A stretch of 64,000 nt of DNA from Hyphomicrobium sp. (GTDB lineage Bacteria; Pseudomonadota; Alphaproteobacteria; Rhizobiales; Hyphomicrobiaceae). The stretch covers positions 248,001-312,000 of the forward strand of contig JAEUME010000005.1 of NCBI GenBank assembly GCA_016793445.1. The letters run 5' to 3'. Position 1 is the stretch's first letter, and each line of letters opens with the position of its first letter. The notes under the pieces were generated by a model, which worked only from the letters and a program-made list of their open reading frames with translations, ran no database searches and was not told the DNA's origin. The translations under genes and the position numbers were made by a program. Shown piece by piece: positions 9,527 through 18,219 of this stretch.

Positions 9527-9902
9527 GATGCCTGGGTTGTGATTAGAACGGGCCCGGCATGACAACGCGCCGACAATCGACGCCGGAGGGGAGGAGAGAC
9601 AAGGGGACAAGGCGCACAGGCGCCTTGCGAATCATCTGCGATTATGCGGGGGCGGGCTGCGTCCTGCCAACCCGTGACGGCTGCGGAATGAGGCCTCGGG
9701 CGCTCTTTTCGGCCGACCCGTGCACGCCTGCGGCAGATATGTACCAGACGCGGCCTGTTCTAAGCGGCCGCGCCTAAGCTTCGCGTGCCCTGAGACGGAA
9801 AACGGGCGCCGGAGACATTCGTCCGGCGCCCGTTCGGTTTCGAAGACCACGGCAGGAGCCTGGCCTGCCGTCTCGAGCTCCCTCAATCAGTAGCGCCCTC
9901 AA
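9527..9902. other. Intergenic region between ahcY and divL
   Basis: About 375 bases with no credible gene. It holds the ahcY terminator hairpin (9801-9834), a second hairpin at 9849-9871 (ACGGCAGG pairing with CCTGCCGT), and most of a perfect 16-base tandem repeat at the ahcY 3-prime end. The remainder, upstream of divL, shows no clear promoter by eye. Short ORFs here are Arg/Pro-rich and look like GC-driven noise. Confidence 0.6.
9801..9834 (-). terminator. Rho-independent terminator of ahcY
   Basis: A perfect 13-base-pair stem (AACGGGCGCCGGA with TCCGGCGCCCGTT) around an 8-base loop. Read on the minus strand the stem is followed by TTTTCC. It lies about 70 bases beyond the ahcY stop. Confidence 0.85.
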
Positions 9903-9911
9903 TCAGTAGCG
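9880..9911. repeat. ahcY: Perfect 16-bp tandem duplication spanning the ahcY stop codon
   Basis: Two adjacent identical copies of CCCTCAATCAGTAGCG (plus-strand reading). The inner copy encodes the final Arg-Tyr and stop of AhcY; the outer copy repeats those codons as non-coding sequence. It probably arose by slippage or microduplication and leaves the protein unchanged. Confidence 0.9.
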
Positions 9912-11312
9912 GTAGTGGTCGGCCTTAAAGGGGCCTTCGGCAGGCACGCCGATGTAGGTGGCCTGATCGGGACGGAGCTTGGTGAGCTTGGCGCCGATCT
10001 TGGAGAGGTGAAGCATCGCAACTTTCTCATCGAGATGCTTCGGCAACGTATAGACTTTCTTCTCGTACCATTCCGGGTTCGAGAAGAGCTCGATCTGGGC
10101 CAGCGTCTGGTTGGTGAACGACGCCGACATGACGAATGAGGGGTGGCCCATGGCGTTGCCGAGGTTCACCAGGCGTCCTTCCGAAAGCAGGATGATGCGT
10201 TTGCCGTCGGGGAATGCGATCTCGTCAACCTGTGGCTTGATGTTGTCCCACTTGAAGTTCTTCAGTCCGGCAACCTGGATCTCATTGTCGAAGTGACCGA
10301 TGTTGCACACGATGGCGCGGTCCTTCATGGCGCGCATGTGATCGATGGTGATGACGTCCTTGTTGCCGGTCGCCGTCACGAAGATGTCGGCGCGCGTCGC
10401 GGCATCCTCCATGGTCGTCACCTCGTAGCCTTCCATGGAAGCCTGAAGCGCACAGATCGGATCGATTTCCGAGACCATCACGCGGCAGCCCGCGTTGCGC
10501 AGCGACGCCGCCGAGCCTTTGCCAACGTCGCCGAAGCCTGCGACCATGGCGATCTTGCCGGCCATCATGACGTCGGTGCCGCGGCGGATGCCGTCCACGA
10601 GCGATTCACGGCAGCCGTAGAGGTTGTCGAACTTCGATTTCGTCACCGAGTCGTTGACGTTGATCGCCGGGAACAGCAGCTTGCCGTTCTTCTGCATTTC
10701 ATAGAGGCGATGAACGCCTGTGGTCGTCTCCTCCGAAACGCCCTTGATGCTCTTGGCCAACGCGGCGAACCAGCCCTTCGGCTTCTCCTGGAGCGTTTTC
10801 TTCAGCAGGGCGAAGAAAATTTCTTCTTCCTCAGAGCCCGGCTTGTCGAGGAATGCGGTGTCGCCTTCTTCCGCGCGCAAACCCATATGCACGAACATGG
10901 TGGCGTCGCCGCCATCGTCGAGGATCATGTTGGGCATCCCGCCGTCGCTCCACTCAAACAGCTTGCGGGTATAGTCCCAATAATCCTTGAGGCTTTCCCC
11001 CTTCCAGGCGAAGACGGGAATGCCGGCGGCGGCGATGGCCGCGGCGGCGTGGTCCTGGGTCGAATAGATGTTGCACGACACCCAGCGGATGTCCGCGCCG
11101 AGGGCCGCGAGTGTCTCGATCAAGACGGCGGTCTGGATCGTCATGTGCAACGAACCCGCGATACGCGCACCTTTGAGCGGCTGCTTGGGGCCGTATTCGG
11201 AGCGTGTCGCCATCAGGCCCGGCATCTCCGTCTCGGCGATGGCAATTTCCTTGCGGCCCCACTCGGCAAGGCCAAGGTCCTTAACGATGTAATCGTCCTT
11301 ACGGCTGCTCAT
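9903..11312 (-). CDS. ahcY: Adenosylhomocysteinase (S-adenosylhomocysteine hydrolase)
   Basis: A 469-residue cytosolic NAD-dependent enzyme that hydrolyses S-adenosylhomocysteine to adenosine and homocysteine, relieving product inhibition of methyltransferases. Visible family motifs include [27 protein letters not shown], the NAD Rossmann loop [10 protein letters not shown], and the C-terminal KADHYRY. The start at 11312 ([10 protein letters not shown]) is chosen because AAGGGAG lies 5 bases upstream and it gives the usual family N-terminus. An in-frame ATG at 11351 would add 13 residues and has poor SD spacing. The gene ends in a 16-base tandem duplication and a strong terminator. No SAH riboswitch consensus is recognisable upstream. 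Confidence 0.97.
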   Translation of the reverse strand: MSSRKDDYIVKDLGLAEWGRKEIAIAETEMPGLMATRSEYGPKQPLKGARIAGSLHMTIQTAVLIETLAALGADIRWVSCNIYSTQDHAAAAIAAAGIPVFAWKGESLKDYWDYTRKLFEWSDGGMPNMILDDGGDATMFVHMGLRAEEGDTAFLDKPGSEEEEIFFALLKKTLQEKPKGWFAALAKSIKGVSEETTTGVHRLYEMQKNGKLLFPAINVNDSVTKSKFDNLYGCRESLVDGIRRGTDVMMAGKIAMVAGFGDVGKGSAASLRNAGCRVMVSEIDPICALQASMEGYEVTTMEDAATRADIFVTATGNKDVITIDHMRAMKDRAIVCNIGHFDNEIQVAGLKNFKWDNIKPQVDEIAFPDGKRIILLSEGRLVNLGNAMGHPSFVMSASFTNQTLAQIELFSNPEWYEKKVYTLPKHLDEKVAMLHLSKIGAKLTKLRPDQATYIGVPAEGPFKADHYRY

Positions 11313-11735
11313 ATAGGCTCCCTTGAACATAGGTTGCTGCTGGTCGCTCATCCTGCCGGATGCAGCGGTCTGGCGCGCCGGAAGGCGCTAGAAAGGCAGC
11401 GCTGGATCTTTTGGCGCCACTGCCTGGGCAGCCCGCGCCGCCGGACCTATAGCCGAGCGGCCGATCACCCGCAACAAGATATAAACAACTCTTTATATGC
11501 TTCCGTCGGGGGGGGTGGCTTGGTGGAGCCGGAAGAGAGAAATGTGAGCAAGGTCAGTAATCGCAAAACACGGCGTGTATATCTTTAGTCAAAATTGGAG
11601 GCAACACCCAGGAAATACAGTAAATTCGGAAAATTTTACGGATCGTTTTTAGTGTTGTGAAATTCCTTTCAAATACATTGAGGCTATCGGGAGCTTTTTT
11701 CGAGCACGTTAAATTTTGCTGCAAGGAGACGGGTC
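11313..11735. other. Intergenic region between ahcY and the first von Willebrand gene
   Basis: About 420 bases, divergent promoters expected. A small GC hairpin (GCGCC, loop TTCC, GGCGC) lies just upstream of the long ahcY reading near 11375-11390. The half nearer the plus-strand gene is clearly AT-rich (about 11580-11720), in contrast to its surroundings, with a near-palindrome GTAAATTCGGAAAATTTTAC at about 11619-11639. I see no gene here. Confidence 0.55.
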
Positions 11736-13160
11736 ATGCGGATTCGGGCGTCTGTTTTGGCCGGCCCTAACGGAAATAACGCATGTTTCGCCACCGCAGC
11801 CCGCAGCCGCTGGGCCGCCTTCAAGCTCAACGCGGCCGGCGACGTCGCGCTCATGTTCGGTCTTATTACGTTTGCGCTGTTCATGTTTATCGGCGCAGCC
11901 GTAGACCTCGGCCGGTGGATCAATGCGCGCACGGCGACCATGGACGCCATTGACGCGGCGGTGCTTGCGGCCGGCCGCGCGCTGCAGACCGGGGCGAGCC
12001 AGGAGGCCGCCAAAGAGATTGCGCGTCAGATTTATCTCAGCAACACGACGGGGCGGTTTCCCGTGCAGAACGATACCATTAATTTCGACGTTCGCGATAA
12101 CGGCACGACCGTCGTGGCAACAGGCTATGCCCACATTCAAACGCCGTTCATGGGGCTCGCGGCCGTCGGCACGCTGCCGCTATTCGTTGCCTCCGAAGCA
12201 CCTGAGGCAAAAACGGCCCAGAATTCCGCTGCCAACTACAATCGCGAAGTGGCGCTCATGCTCGACGTGTCGGGCTCCATGTGCACGCCGTGCTCGAAGC
12301 GCGACGACATGCGGGCGGCTGCGAAGGACCTTGTCGACATCATGATGGTGAACAATGACAAGACGGCCTACTGGTCGAAGATTGCCATCGTCGCATTCTC
12401 CGGTGATGTACGCCCGCCCGCCGGTCTTCTGGCGGCTGCCACTGATCCTGCATGGCCTTCCGAGCGTTCCTTTACCTATGAGACCGGGAGCAAGAGAAAG
12501 AAAAGGACGGAGACCGTCCAATACCCCCGTACAGAATGCGTTGCAGAGCGGAACGGTGACAACAAGTACACCGACGCAGGGCCGGGAGCCGGCAACTACG
12601 TGATGTCAACCTACACGCAGGACGGCGAGTGCGTCATCGACAGCGGCGCAATCGTATCACCGCTCAGTCTCGACAAGACGGAGATCAAGAAAAAGATCGA
12701 TGCGCTCATGACGGGCGGGGGCACGGCCGGTCACCTGGGAACGGCGTGGGCCTATTATATGCTGTCTCCAAAGTGGAATGCAGTCTTGCCGCTCGCAAGC
12801 CAGGCGAGTTCTTACGATACGCCCAAGCTCAAGAAGATCGCCGTGCTCATGACCGACGGAGAATACAATCTGGAATACGATGCCAATGGCGTCGATACTT
12901 CTGACAATGTGGCCGGATCCTCGGCCAATAGCGTGAATTCGGCCGGACAGGCAATTGCGATTTGCAATGAGATGAAGAAAAGCGGCATTGACGTTTTCAC
13001 AGTCGGTTTTGATCTGGGCGGCAACGCGACCGCGATCAACACCATGAATAAATGCGCGTCGGACGCATCGAAGTCCTATACCGTCGCGACGGGGGAGCAA
13101 CTCCGCGCCGCGTTCCGTGATATCGCCATCCGGACGACAGAACTCCATCTGTCAAAATAG
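11736..13160 (+). CDS. TadG-like secreted/membrane protein with von Willebrand A domain (paralogue 1)
   Basis: A 474-residue protein with one N-terminal membrane segment (about residues 38-60) in the TadE/TadG style (GDVALMFGLITFALFM). A von Willebrand A domain follows, projecting outside. The metal-site motif DVSGS begins at Asp177 and is directly followed by MCTPC, an unusual CxPC placed against the metal loop; other motifs are GGGTAGHLGTAWAYYM and ILMTDGEYN-like VLMTDGEYN. AAGGAGA sits 7 bases before the ATG. A close paralogue follows 227 bases downstream in the same direction. Tad pilus genes are not present in the window, so a pilus role is only suggested by the N-terminus; adhesion or envelope binding is equally possible. 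Confidence 0.85.
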   Translation: MRIRASVLAGPNGNNACFATAARSRWAAFKLNAAGDVALMFGLITFALFMFIGAAVDLGRWINARTATMDAIDAAVLAAGRALQTGASQEAAKEIARQIYLSNTTGRFPVQNDTINFDVRDNGTTVVATGYAHIQTPFMGLAAVGTLPLFVASEAPEAKTAQNSAANYNREVALMLDVSGSMCTPCSKRDDMRAAAKDLVDIMMVNNDKTAYWSKIAIVAFSGDVRPPAGLLAAATDPAWPSERSFTYETGSKRKKRTETVQYPRTECVAERNGDNKYTDAGPGAGNYVMSTYTQDGECVIDSGAIVSPLSLDKTEIKKKIDALMTGGGTAGHLGTAWAYYMLSPKWNAVLPLASQASSYDTPKLKKIAVLMTDGEYNLEYDANGVDTSDNVAGSSANSVNSAGQAIAICNEMKKSGIDVFTVGFDLGGNATAINTMNKCASDASKSYTVATGEQLRAAFRDIAIRTTELHLSK

Positions 13161-13178
13161 AAACTCCATCTATCAAAA
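13141..13178. repeat. Imperfect 21-bp-period duplication at the end of von Willebrand gene 1
   Basis: AACTCCATCTGTCAAAA at 13141-13157 recurs at 13162-13178 with a single change (16 of 17 identical). The first copy encodes the last residues before the stop and the second lies just after it, so the C-terminal codons are duplicated beyond the stop. Confidence 0.8.
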
Positions 13179-13308
13179 CGCAGGAAATAACGGCGGCCGC
13201 AATCCGTTTGCGCAGCCGACGGACGTTCTATCTCGCGAGTGGAATAAATTACGCGGGTTTGAAACAATATCTGATGATTTTCGATAGCTCTTCGTCAACC
13301 CTATAATT

Positions 13309-13324
13309 AGTTCAAATTCGAACT
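13309..13324. promoter_or_regulatory. Inverted repeat upstream of von Willebrand gene 2
   Basis: AGTTC-N6-GAACT in an AT-rich stretch 64-79 bases before the ATG at 13388. The position suits an operator or promoter element, but no regulator is identified. Confidence 0.3.
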
Positions 13325-13387
13325 GTTAAGTTCTGTAAAGACTTTTGGCTTCATAACCGATGCAAGATCTTCGCATTGGAGCGAACC

Positions 13388-14812
13388 ATGTCTAATTCTG
13401 TCCGTCCGTTGACCGACGAACTTCGGTCCACAACGCAGTCCGCGGCGAGCCGCTCAGCCGGTCTTTTGTCGCGGTTCAAGCGTTCCGAAAGCGGCAACGT
13501 CGCTATGCTCTTCGGCGTGATGCTTATGACAATGTGCCTGCTTATCGGCGGCTCCGTCGATATGGGCCGATGGCTCAACGCGCGCGATCAGACGTTTTCG
13601 GCCATCGACGCCGCCATCCTGGCTGCCGGCCGCGCGTTGCAGACCGGTGCGAGCCAGGCCGATGCCATCGCGCTTGCACAACGAGTTTACGACAGCAACA
13701 CGAAAAAGCGCATCAAGGTGGTGAATGACAGCGTGCGCTTCACCGTGAAGGACGATGGCGCCACGATCGCGACGCTCGGACAGGTGTCGGTCAGGACGCC
13801 GTTCCTCGGCTTTGTGAACATTGAAAGCTTGCCGCTGTTTGCGAAAGATGAAGCCCCCGAGGCGACGACGGCGCAGGATCGTTATGAGCGCTTCAACCGC
13901 GAGGTCGCGATCATGCTCGACGTCTCGGGCTCGATGTGCTCGCCGTGCAGCAAGCGCGACGACATGAAAGTGGCCGCCAAGGATCTCGTGCAGATTCTGA
14001 TGAAGAATAACGCCACGAGCGAATTCAAGGCGCGCCTTGCCATCGTTCCGTTCTCAGGCGACGTGCGCCCGGCACAGTCGATTCTGTCGCAGGTGACGGA
14101 TCCGGCCGCGCCGTCAACGGTCACGAAGACGACTGGCTCCGGCAGTAAGAAGAAGTACTACACTTACACCAAGAGCAAGTGTGTGGGTGAACGGACCGGC
14201 GCGCAGAAATACACCAATGCCGTGGCGCAGTCGGGAGCCTATGTTCTTCCCTCCTACAGCGACTCGTCTTCCAACAACTATTGCGATATCTCGACCACCG
14301 CTACCGTACTGCCGCTCACTTTGGATCAGGACGCCGTCACCGCGCGGATCAATGGGCTGGCAACCGGCGGCGGCACTGCGGGCCATGTCGGCACGGCATG
14401 GGCATACTACATGCTGTCGCCGAGTTGGGGCAACATTGTTGGCAATGCGGCACGTCCGGCGGACTTCGCCACCGAGGGTCTCAAGAAGATCGCAATTCTG
14501 ATGACGGACGGCGAATACAACCTCGAGCGTGACTCTCAGGGCGTGACGGTCGGCGATAGCGGCGCGGGCAGCTCGGCGAACGGCAAGACGTCGGCTCAAC
14601 AGGCCGTCGAGATCTGCACGCGGATGAAGAACGACGGGATCGAAGTTTACACAGTGGGCTTCGACTTGGGCGGTAACACGACGGCGATCAACACGCTCAG
14701 TGCATGTGCGAGCAATTCGTCTCACGCCTATTTGGCGGACAGTGGCGAGCAGCTCAAGCAGGCGTTCCGCGATATCGCCATCAAGCTGACCGATCTCTAC
14801 GTTTCCAAATAG
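13388..14812 (+). CDS. TadG-like secreted/membrane protein with von Willebrand A domain (paralogue 2)
   Basis: A 474-residue paralogue of the preceding gene, exactly the same length. It has an N-terminal membrane segment (GNVAMLFGVMLMTMCLLIGG), the same GRALQTGAS linker, and a von Willebrand domain whose metal motif DVSGS begins at Asp178, again followed at once by a CxPC (MCSPC). The central region differs most (the Ser/Thr/Lys-rich stretch near residues 240-300). The start at 13388 is taken rather than an in-frame ATG 12 bases upstream because GGAG lies 8-9 bases before it. The pair probably arose by local duplication. Exact function is not known. Confidence 0.85.
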   Translation: MSNSVRPLTDELRSTTQSAASRSAGLLSRFKRSESGNVAMLFGVMLMTMCLLIGGSVDMGRWLNARDQTFSAIDAAILAAGRALQTGASQADAIALAQRVYDSNTKKRIKVVNDSVRFTVKDDGATIATLGQVSVRTPFLGFVNIESLPLFAKDEAPEATTAQDRYERFNREVAIMLDVSGSMCSPCSKRDDMKVAAKDLVQILMKNNATSEFKARLAIVPFSGDVRPAQSILSQVTDPAAPSTVTKTTGSGSKKKYYTYTKSKCVGERTGAQKYTNAVAQSGAYVLPSYSDSSSNNYCDISTTATVLPLTLDQDAVTARINGLATGGGTAGHVGTAWAYYMLSPSWGNIVGNAARPADFATEGLKKIAILMTDGEYNLERDSQGVTVGDSGAGSSANGKTSAQQAVEICTRMKNDGIEVYTVGFDLGGNTTAINTLSACASNSSHAYLADSGEQLKQAFRDIAIKLTDLYVSK

Positions 14813-14833
14813 GGTCCACTCCACCCTATGGAA

Positions 14834-14874
14834 AAAAAAAGGCCGGGGCACTTGCGGGAGCCCCGGCCTTTTTG
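14834..14874. terminator. Bidirectional rho-independent terminator
   Basis: GGCCGGGGC pairs with GCCCCGGCC, flanked by a run of nine A on the left and five T on the right. It lies between the convergent von Willebrand gene 2 and ptsH, so it can stop transcription from both sides. Confidence 0.92.
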
Positions 14875-14910
14875 TGTTCTGAAATTGGTGATGCTCATAG
14901 CGATGATGCG

Positions 14911-15216
14911 CTAGGCGTCCGCGACACACTCCTCGCCGAACCCCGCCTCCACGAGGGCCACAAGCGCCTGCAGCGCCTCGGGCCCCTGGGGGCCCTCGGC
15001 TACGATGTGCAGCGTCGAGCCGGGTCCCGCGGCCAGCATCATCAAGCCCATGATCGATGTGCCGCCCACTGACTGCCCATCGCGCATGACCGTGACGCGC
15101 GCGTCGTAGCTCTCGGCGCATTTGACGAACTTGGCGGACGCGCGCGCATGCAGCCCCTTGATGTTGCGGATAATGACGACCGCCTCCGGGCGTTTTGAGT
15201 TTTTAAGCTCGGGCAT
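14911..15216 (-). CDS. ptsH: HPr-family phosphocarrier protein (PTS, nitrogen/regulatory type)
   Basis: A 101-residue HPr-like protein. The phosphorylated histidine is His23 in GLHARASAKFV, and the regulatory serine site is Ser54 in GGTSIMGLMM, which HprK would phosphorylate. The neighbours are an EIIA-Man protein and a short HPr kinase, with no sugar-specific EIIC permease. This is the layout of the incomplete regulatory PTS of alphaproteobacteria, in which the phosphorylation state signals nitrogen and carbon status. It is the last gene of the minus-strand run chvI-chvG-hprK-manX-ptsH and precedes a strong terminator. Confidence 0.93.
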   Translation of the reverse strand: MPELKNSKRPEAVVIIRNIKGLHARASAKFVKCAESYDARVTVMRDGQSVGGTSIMGLMMLAAGPGSTLHIVAEGPQGPEALQALVALVEAGFGEECVADA

Positions 15217-15228
15217 GGTCCTGGCGTC

Positions 15229-15633
15229 CTATTGCGAGCCGGCCAACTCCTGGCTCGCCACCTTTATATATTTGCGGCCCGCGTCGCGCGCTGTCGAGAC
15301 CGCTTGCTCCAACGGCATTTCAGTGCGGATGCTGGCGAGCTTGACGAGAATAGGCAGGTTGATGCCGGCGATAACCTCCGCTTTGGTCTCGTCCATCACC
15401 GAAATGGCGAGGTTGGAAGGCGTGCCGCCGAACATATCGGTCAGAATAATGACGCCGTCGCCCTGATCAACCGCTTTGACCGCATCGAGGATCTGGAGCC
15501 GTCGCGCTTCCATGTCATCCTCGGGGCCGATGGCGACGGTTTCCAGGTCGGTTTGGCGGCCAACAACATGCTCAAGGGCGCTGCGAAACTCGGCCGCAAG
15601 CCCTCCGTGCGTCACAATGACAAGTCCGATCAT
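15229..15633 (-). CDS. manX: PTS EIIA component, mannose family
   Basis: A 134-residue EIIA-Man domain protein. The N-terminal strand MIGLVIVTHGGLA places the phospho-acceptor histidine at residue 9, and VIILTDMFGGTPSNLA is the family core motif. It would take phosphate from HPr. No EIIB, EIIC or EIID is nearby, so a regulatory rather than transport role is inferred. The ATG at 15633 is chosen because the fold begins there; an upstream extension has no resemblance to the family. ptsH begins 12 bases after its stop. Confidence 0.92.
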   Translation of the reverse strand: MIGLVIVTHGGLAAEFRSALEHVVGRQTDLETVAIGPEDDMEARRLQILDAVKAVDQGDGVIILTDMFGGTPSNLAISVMDETKAEVIAGINLPILVKLASIRTEMPLEQAVSTARDAGRKYIKVASQELAGSQ

Positions 15634-15811
15634 GTGCAGTTGGCCATTCCTTGTGGGGCTCCGCTGCATGCCACCAATATTTGCGTACCGTCCTGCTTTC
15701 GCCGAATAACGCCGCTGCGTTGCGAAGCGGGCGGAGCCGATGCGCCGGGCGGAAGTTGGCAAGGGTTCGGCCAAATCGCAAGCGCATTTTGTACACCCGG
15801 GGTGCGGTGGT

Positions 15812-16318
15812 TCAGCCTGTTGCGGGAAGGCTGTGGCAGCCAAGAGCCAGTAGCAGTCTGATTGGGGCTGACGCTTCGTGAATTTTCAGCCGCAGCAGGG
15901 GTAGCTCAACCCCGAGAATCGGGACCATGGGCCAGGGGTCGGGCAGACGATCGGCGGCATCGCCGGATGGGACGAGGTCGACGACAAGGGCGAGCGGCAT
16001 TGGCGGGCCGGCGGCATCGTTAACGCGAACGATGCCGATCCCCCTCGCCTCCAGCAGGCCCGCGATGCGCGCGGGGGCTGACGCGTAAAGCTTGCCTCCG
16101 CGCCGGGTGATCACGGTCTGATCATCGCTGACGAGGCTGGCCTGTTGAGGCAGAAGGGGGGTCGGCGCCAGTGCGATGCAGCGAAGCGTCAGATCTGACT
16201 TTCCTGCCCCCGATGGGCCGCGGATCAGGGCGACGCGTCCGCCGGCGGCAATGGCGCTGGCGTGGATTGTGACCGTCTCCAGACTATGCGGATCTAAATC
16301 AGGATGCGGGACGGCCAA
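15812..16318 (-). CDS. hprK: HPr kinase/phosphorylase, short alphaproteobacterial form
   Basis: A protein of about 168 residues matching only the C-terminal kinase domain of HprK. Walker A is GPSGAGKS at 34-41, preceded by TIHASAIAA as in rhizobial HprK. The N-terminal domain of Firmicutes HprK is absent, as usual here. I prefer the TTG at 16318, with GGAGG 5-6 bases upstream and a 20-base overlap with chvG; an ATG at 16360 would extend it by 14 residues. It would phosphorylate HPr at the serine site, linking the ChvG/ChvI system to the PTS. The 178 bases between it and manX look empty. Confidence 0.85.
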   Translation of the reverse strand: MAVPHPDLDPHSLETVTIHASAIAAGGRVALIRGPSGAGKSDLTLRCIALAPTPLLPQQASLVSDDQTVITRRGGKLYASAPARIAGLLEARGIGIVRVNDAAGPPMPLALVVDLVPSGDAADRLPDPWPMVPILGVELPLLRLKIHEASAPIRLLLALGCHSLPATG

Positions 16319-18173
16319 TCGTTCCTCCAGCCGGGACAAGGAGTGGGAGCCGAACCACAAACCGCGCGCCGCAGGCGCTGCCCTGCGCGTCGCGCCGGTT
16401 TTCGGCGAAAATCTCCCCCCTGTGGCTGAGCACGATCTCGCGCGAAATCGACAGGCCCAGGCCCGAGTTCTTGCCGCGCTTCGCGTCGGTCGCGGGACGA
16501 TCGGAATAGAACCTCTCGAATATGGTGCTCAGGCGGTCTTCCGGAATACCAGGGCCGTGGTCCTCGACGCTCACTTCCACATGGCCCGATCGGCTCCTGG
16601 CCCGGATCGTGACGGTGTCCCCCTCAGGCGAGAACGAGAGCGCGTTGTCGATGAGGTTAGTGAAGACCTGGCCCAGCCGTCCGTCATTGCCGTTGACGGT
16701 GAGCTGCAACTCGCTGTCCACCGGATCGATAATCAACAGGATCTTGCGGGTATCGTCGCTCAAGAGATCGCGGAAAATACCGCAGACGTTTTCCAGAACG
16801 ACGCGCACGTTGATGCGGGTCATCTGCTGGCGGGCAAGCTCGGCGTCCAGGCGGGAAGCATTCGACACGTCGTTGATGAGCCGGTTGAGCCGCTTCAACT
16901 CGTCCTGCACCTCCTTTACGAGCTCCATGCGGTCTTCATCCGTGCGCGCGTAAGCGAGCGCCTCGGCTGTGGAACGGGCAGCGGCCAGCGGGTTCTTCAG
17001 CTCGTGCGCCACGTCGGCGGCGAACTTCTCGCTTGCCTCGATACGCCGGTAAAGGGCGTTGGTCATGGCGCGGAACGCCCGCCCCATCTGGCCGACCTCG
17101 TCGTTGCGCCCGGCAAAATCGGGCAATTCGGCCTTGGCGGTGATGTTGTTGCTGACATTGTTGGCCGCTTCCGAGAGGCGGCTCATGGGGCCGGCAATGG
17201 CGCGCACGAGTAGGATCGAGGACACGATGGAGGCCAGAAAGGCGATTGCCGCGATCTGCATGATGAGCCAGCGTTCATCCCACAAGGTCTGGTCGATCTC
17301 GCCGGGCCGCGTCATCAACAAAAGCACAGCCAGGATCTTGTTGCCTCGTTTAACCGGTGCGGCAATGGAAACGATCTGCTGGCCCTTGCCGTCGAGCAGG
17401 AGGATCGGTGTTTCGACGCCTTCCTCCGCGGCCCGCTTCACCTCCGGATAGAGAAAGCCGTTGGCGGTGCCGAGTTCGCGATAAACCTTCAGTTCCTTGT
17501 TGTTCAGCCAGTAGTGGAACCGGGTCCAGAAGTTCTTCAGTCTTAAGGAATCGGAATCCGCCGGCTGGGTGGTGGCGTCACGGTCGGCTTTGCCAAACAG
17601 CGTATCGCTGTCGACGATGAGTGTGCCCTTTGGCGAGTAGATGCGGGCGATCAGATCCGTCGGCTGAATGAGCTTCTTGAGAACAGGCGTTGCGCGTTCG
17701 GGGCTTATGGGAAGCTCAAGGGCCGCAAAAGCGTCATCCCGGCGGGGCCGGGCTGGCGCGCCTTCCGGCAGGCGGTTGGGATCGAAGAGCGCGCCGCGGT
17801 TCTCATTGACCGCGCGGTAGGCGATCGCCTCTGCCGTAATGCGCGAAAGCGTGCGGACAACTTCGATCTTGGCGTCGAGCAGCCAGGCGTGTGAGAGGCT
17901 CAAATAGAGCATCCCAAGCAAAAGACCGAGCAGCCCCATGATGTTCGACATCAGGATGCGGCGGCCGAGACTGGCTCGGATGAAGCGGATGAGCGGTTGG
18001 CGGCCCCACCAGCGCGCCAGGGGCCCCTTGATGCTGGAGACGGAGGTACTCCAGGTACGGCGCGCTGCGCCGCCGGCATCCGAAACGGCCGCATCCGCAC
18101 CGGCAAGCGCCGCCACCGCGGACGCTGGCGCCTTTGCTTCCATGATCCGTGCCGTCTCGGACAGGTCGTTCAT
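16299..18173 (-). CDS. chvG: ChvG/ExoS-type sensor histidine kinase
   Basis: A 624-residue inner-membrane kinase. It has a cytoplasmic N-terminus, a membrane helix near residues 76-98 (MSNIMGLLGLLLGMLYLSLS), a periplasmic sensor region of roughly 200 residues, a second helix near 310-330, a HAMP segment, an H-box with His390 (VAHELKNPLAAAR), and an ATPase domain (NLIDNALSFS, DHGPGIP, NSGLGLSISREI). In rhizobia, ChvG senses acid and envelope stress and phosphorylates ChvI, controlling exopolysaccharide and host-associated genes. Its partner chvI ends 46 bases upstream, and hprK overlaps its 3-prime end. Confidence 0.93.
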   Translation of the reverse strand: MNDLSETARIMEAKAPASAVAALAGADAAVSDAGGAARRTWSTSVSSIKGPLARWWGRQPLIRFIRASLGRRILMSNIMGLLGLLLGMLYLSLSHAWLLDAKIEVVRTLSRITAEAIAYRAVNENRGALFDPNRLPEGAPARPRRDDAFAALELPISPERATPVLKKLIQPTDLIARIYSPKGTLIVDSDTLFGKADRDATTQPADSDSLRLKNFWTRFHYWLNNKELKVYRELGTANGFLYPEVKRAAEEGVETPILLLDGKGQQIVSIAAPVKRGNKILAVLLLMTRPGEIDQTLWDERWLIMQIAAIAFLASIVSSILLVRAIAGPMSRLSEAANNVSNNITAKAELPDFAGRNDEVGQMGRAFRAMTNALYRRIEASEKFAADVAHELKNPLAAARSTAEALAYARTDEDRMELVKEVQDELKRLNRLINDVSNASRLDAELARQQMTRINVRVVLENVCGIFRDLLSDDTRKILLIIDPVDSELQLTVNGNDGRLGQVFTNLIDNALSFSPEGDTVTIRARSRSGHVEVSVEDHGPGIPEDRLSTIFERFYSDRPATDAKRGKNSGLGLSISREIVLSHRGEIFAENRRDAQGSACGARFVVRLPLLVPAGGTIGRPAS

Positions 18174-18219
18174 GCCGGGCGCGCACCTTCATCTTGAGCG
18201 GCAGTCCTGCCGCGCCTGA

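Noticed and set aside
11313..11480. SAH or SAM riboswitch upstream of ahcY
   Set aside because: I looked for the conserved SAH-riboswitch core and could not find it; only a small GC hairpin is present. A covariance-model search would be decisive.
10143..11588. 481-codon plus-strand ORF opposite ahcY
   Set aside because: Antisense to a certain housekeeping gene; rich in His, Arg and Val in a pattern produced by third-position GC, with no recognisable domain or ribosome site.
16176..17213. 345-codon plus-strand ORF opposite hprK/chvG
   Set aside because: Antisense to two well-matched genes and shows no domain.
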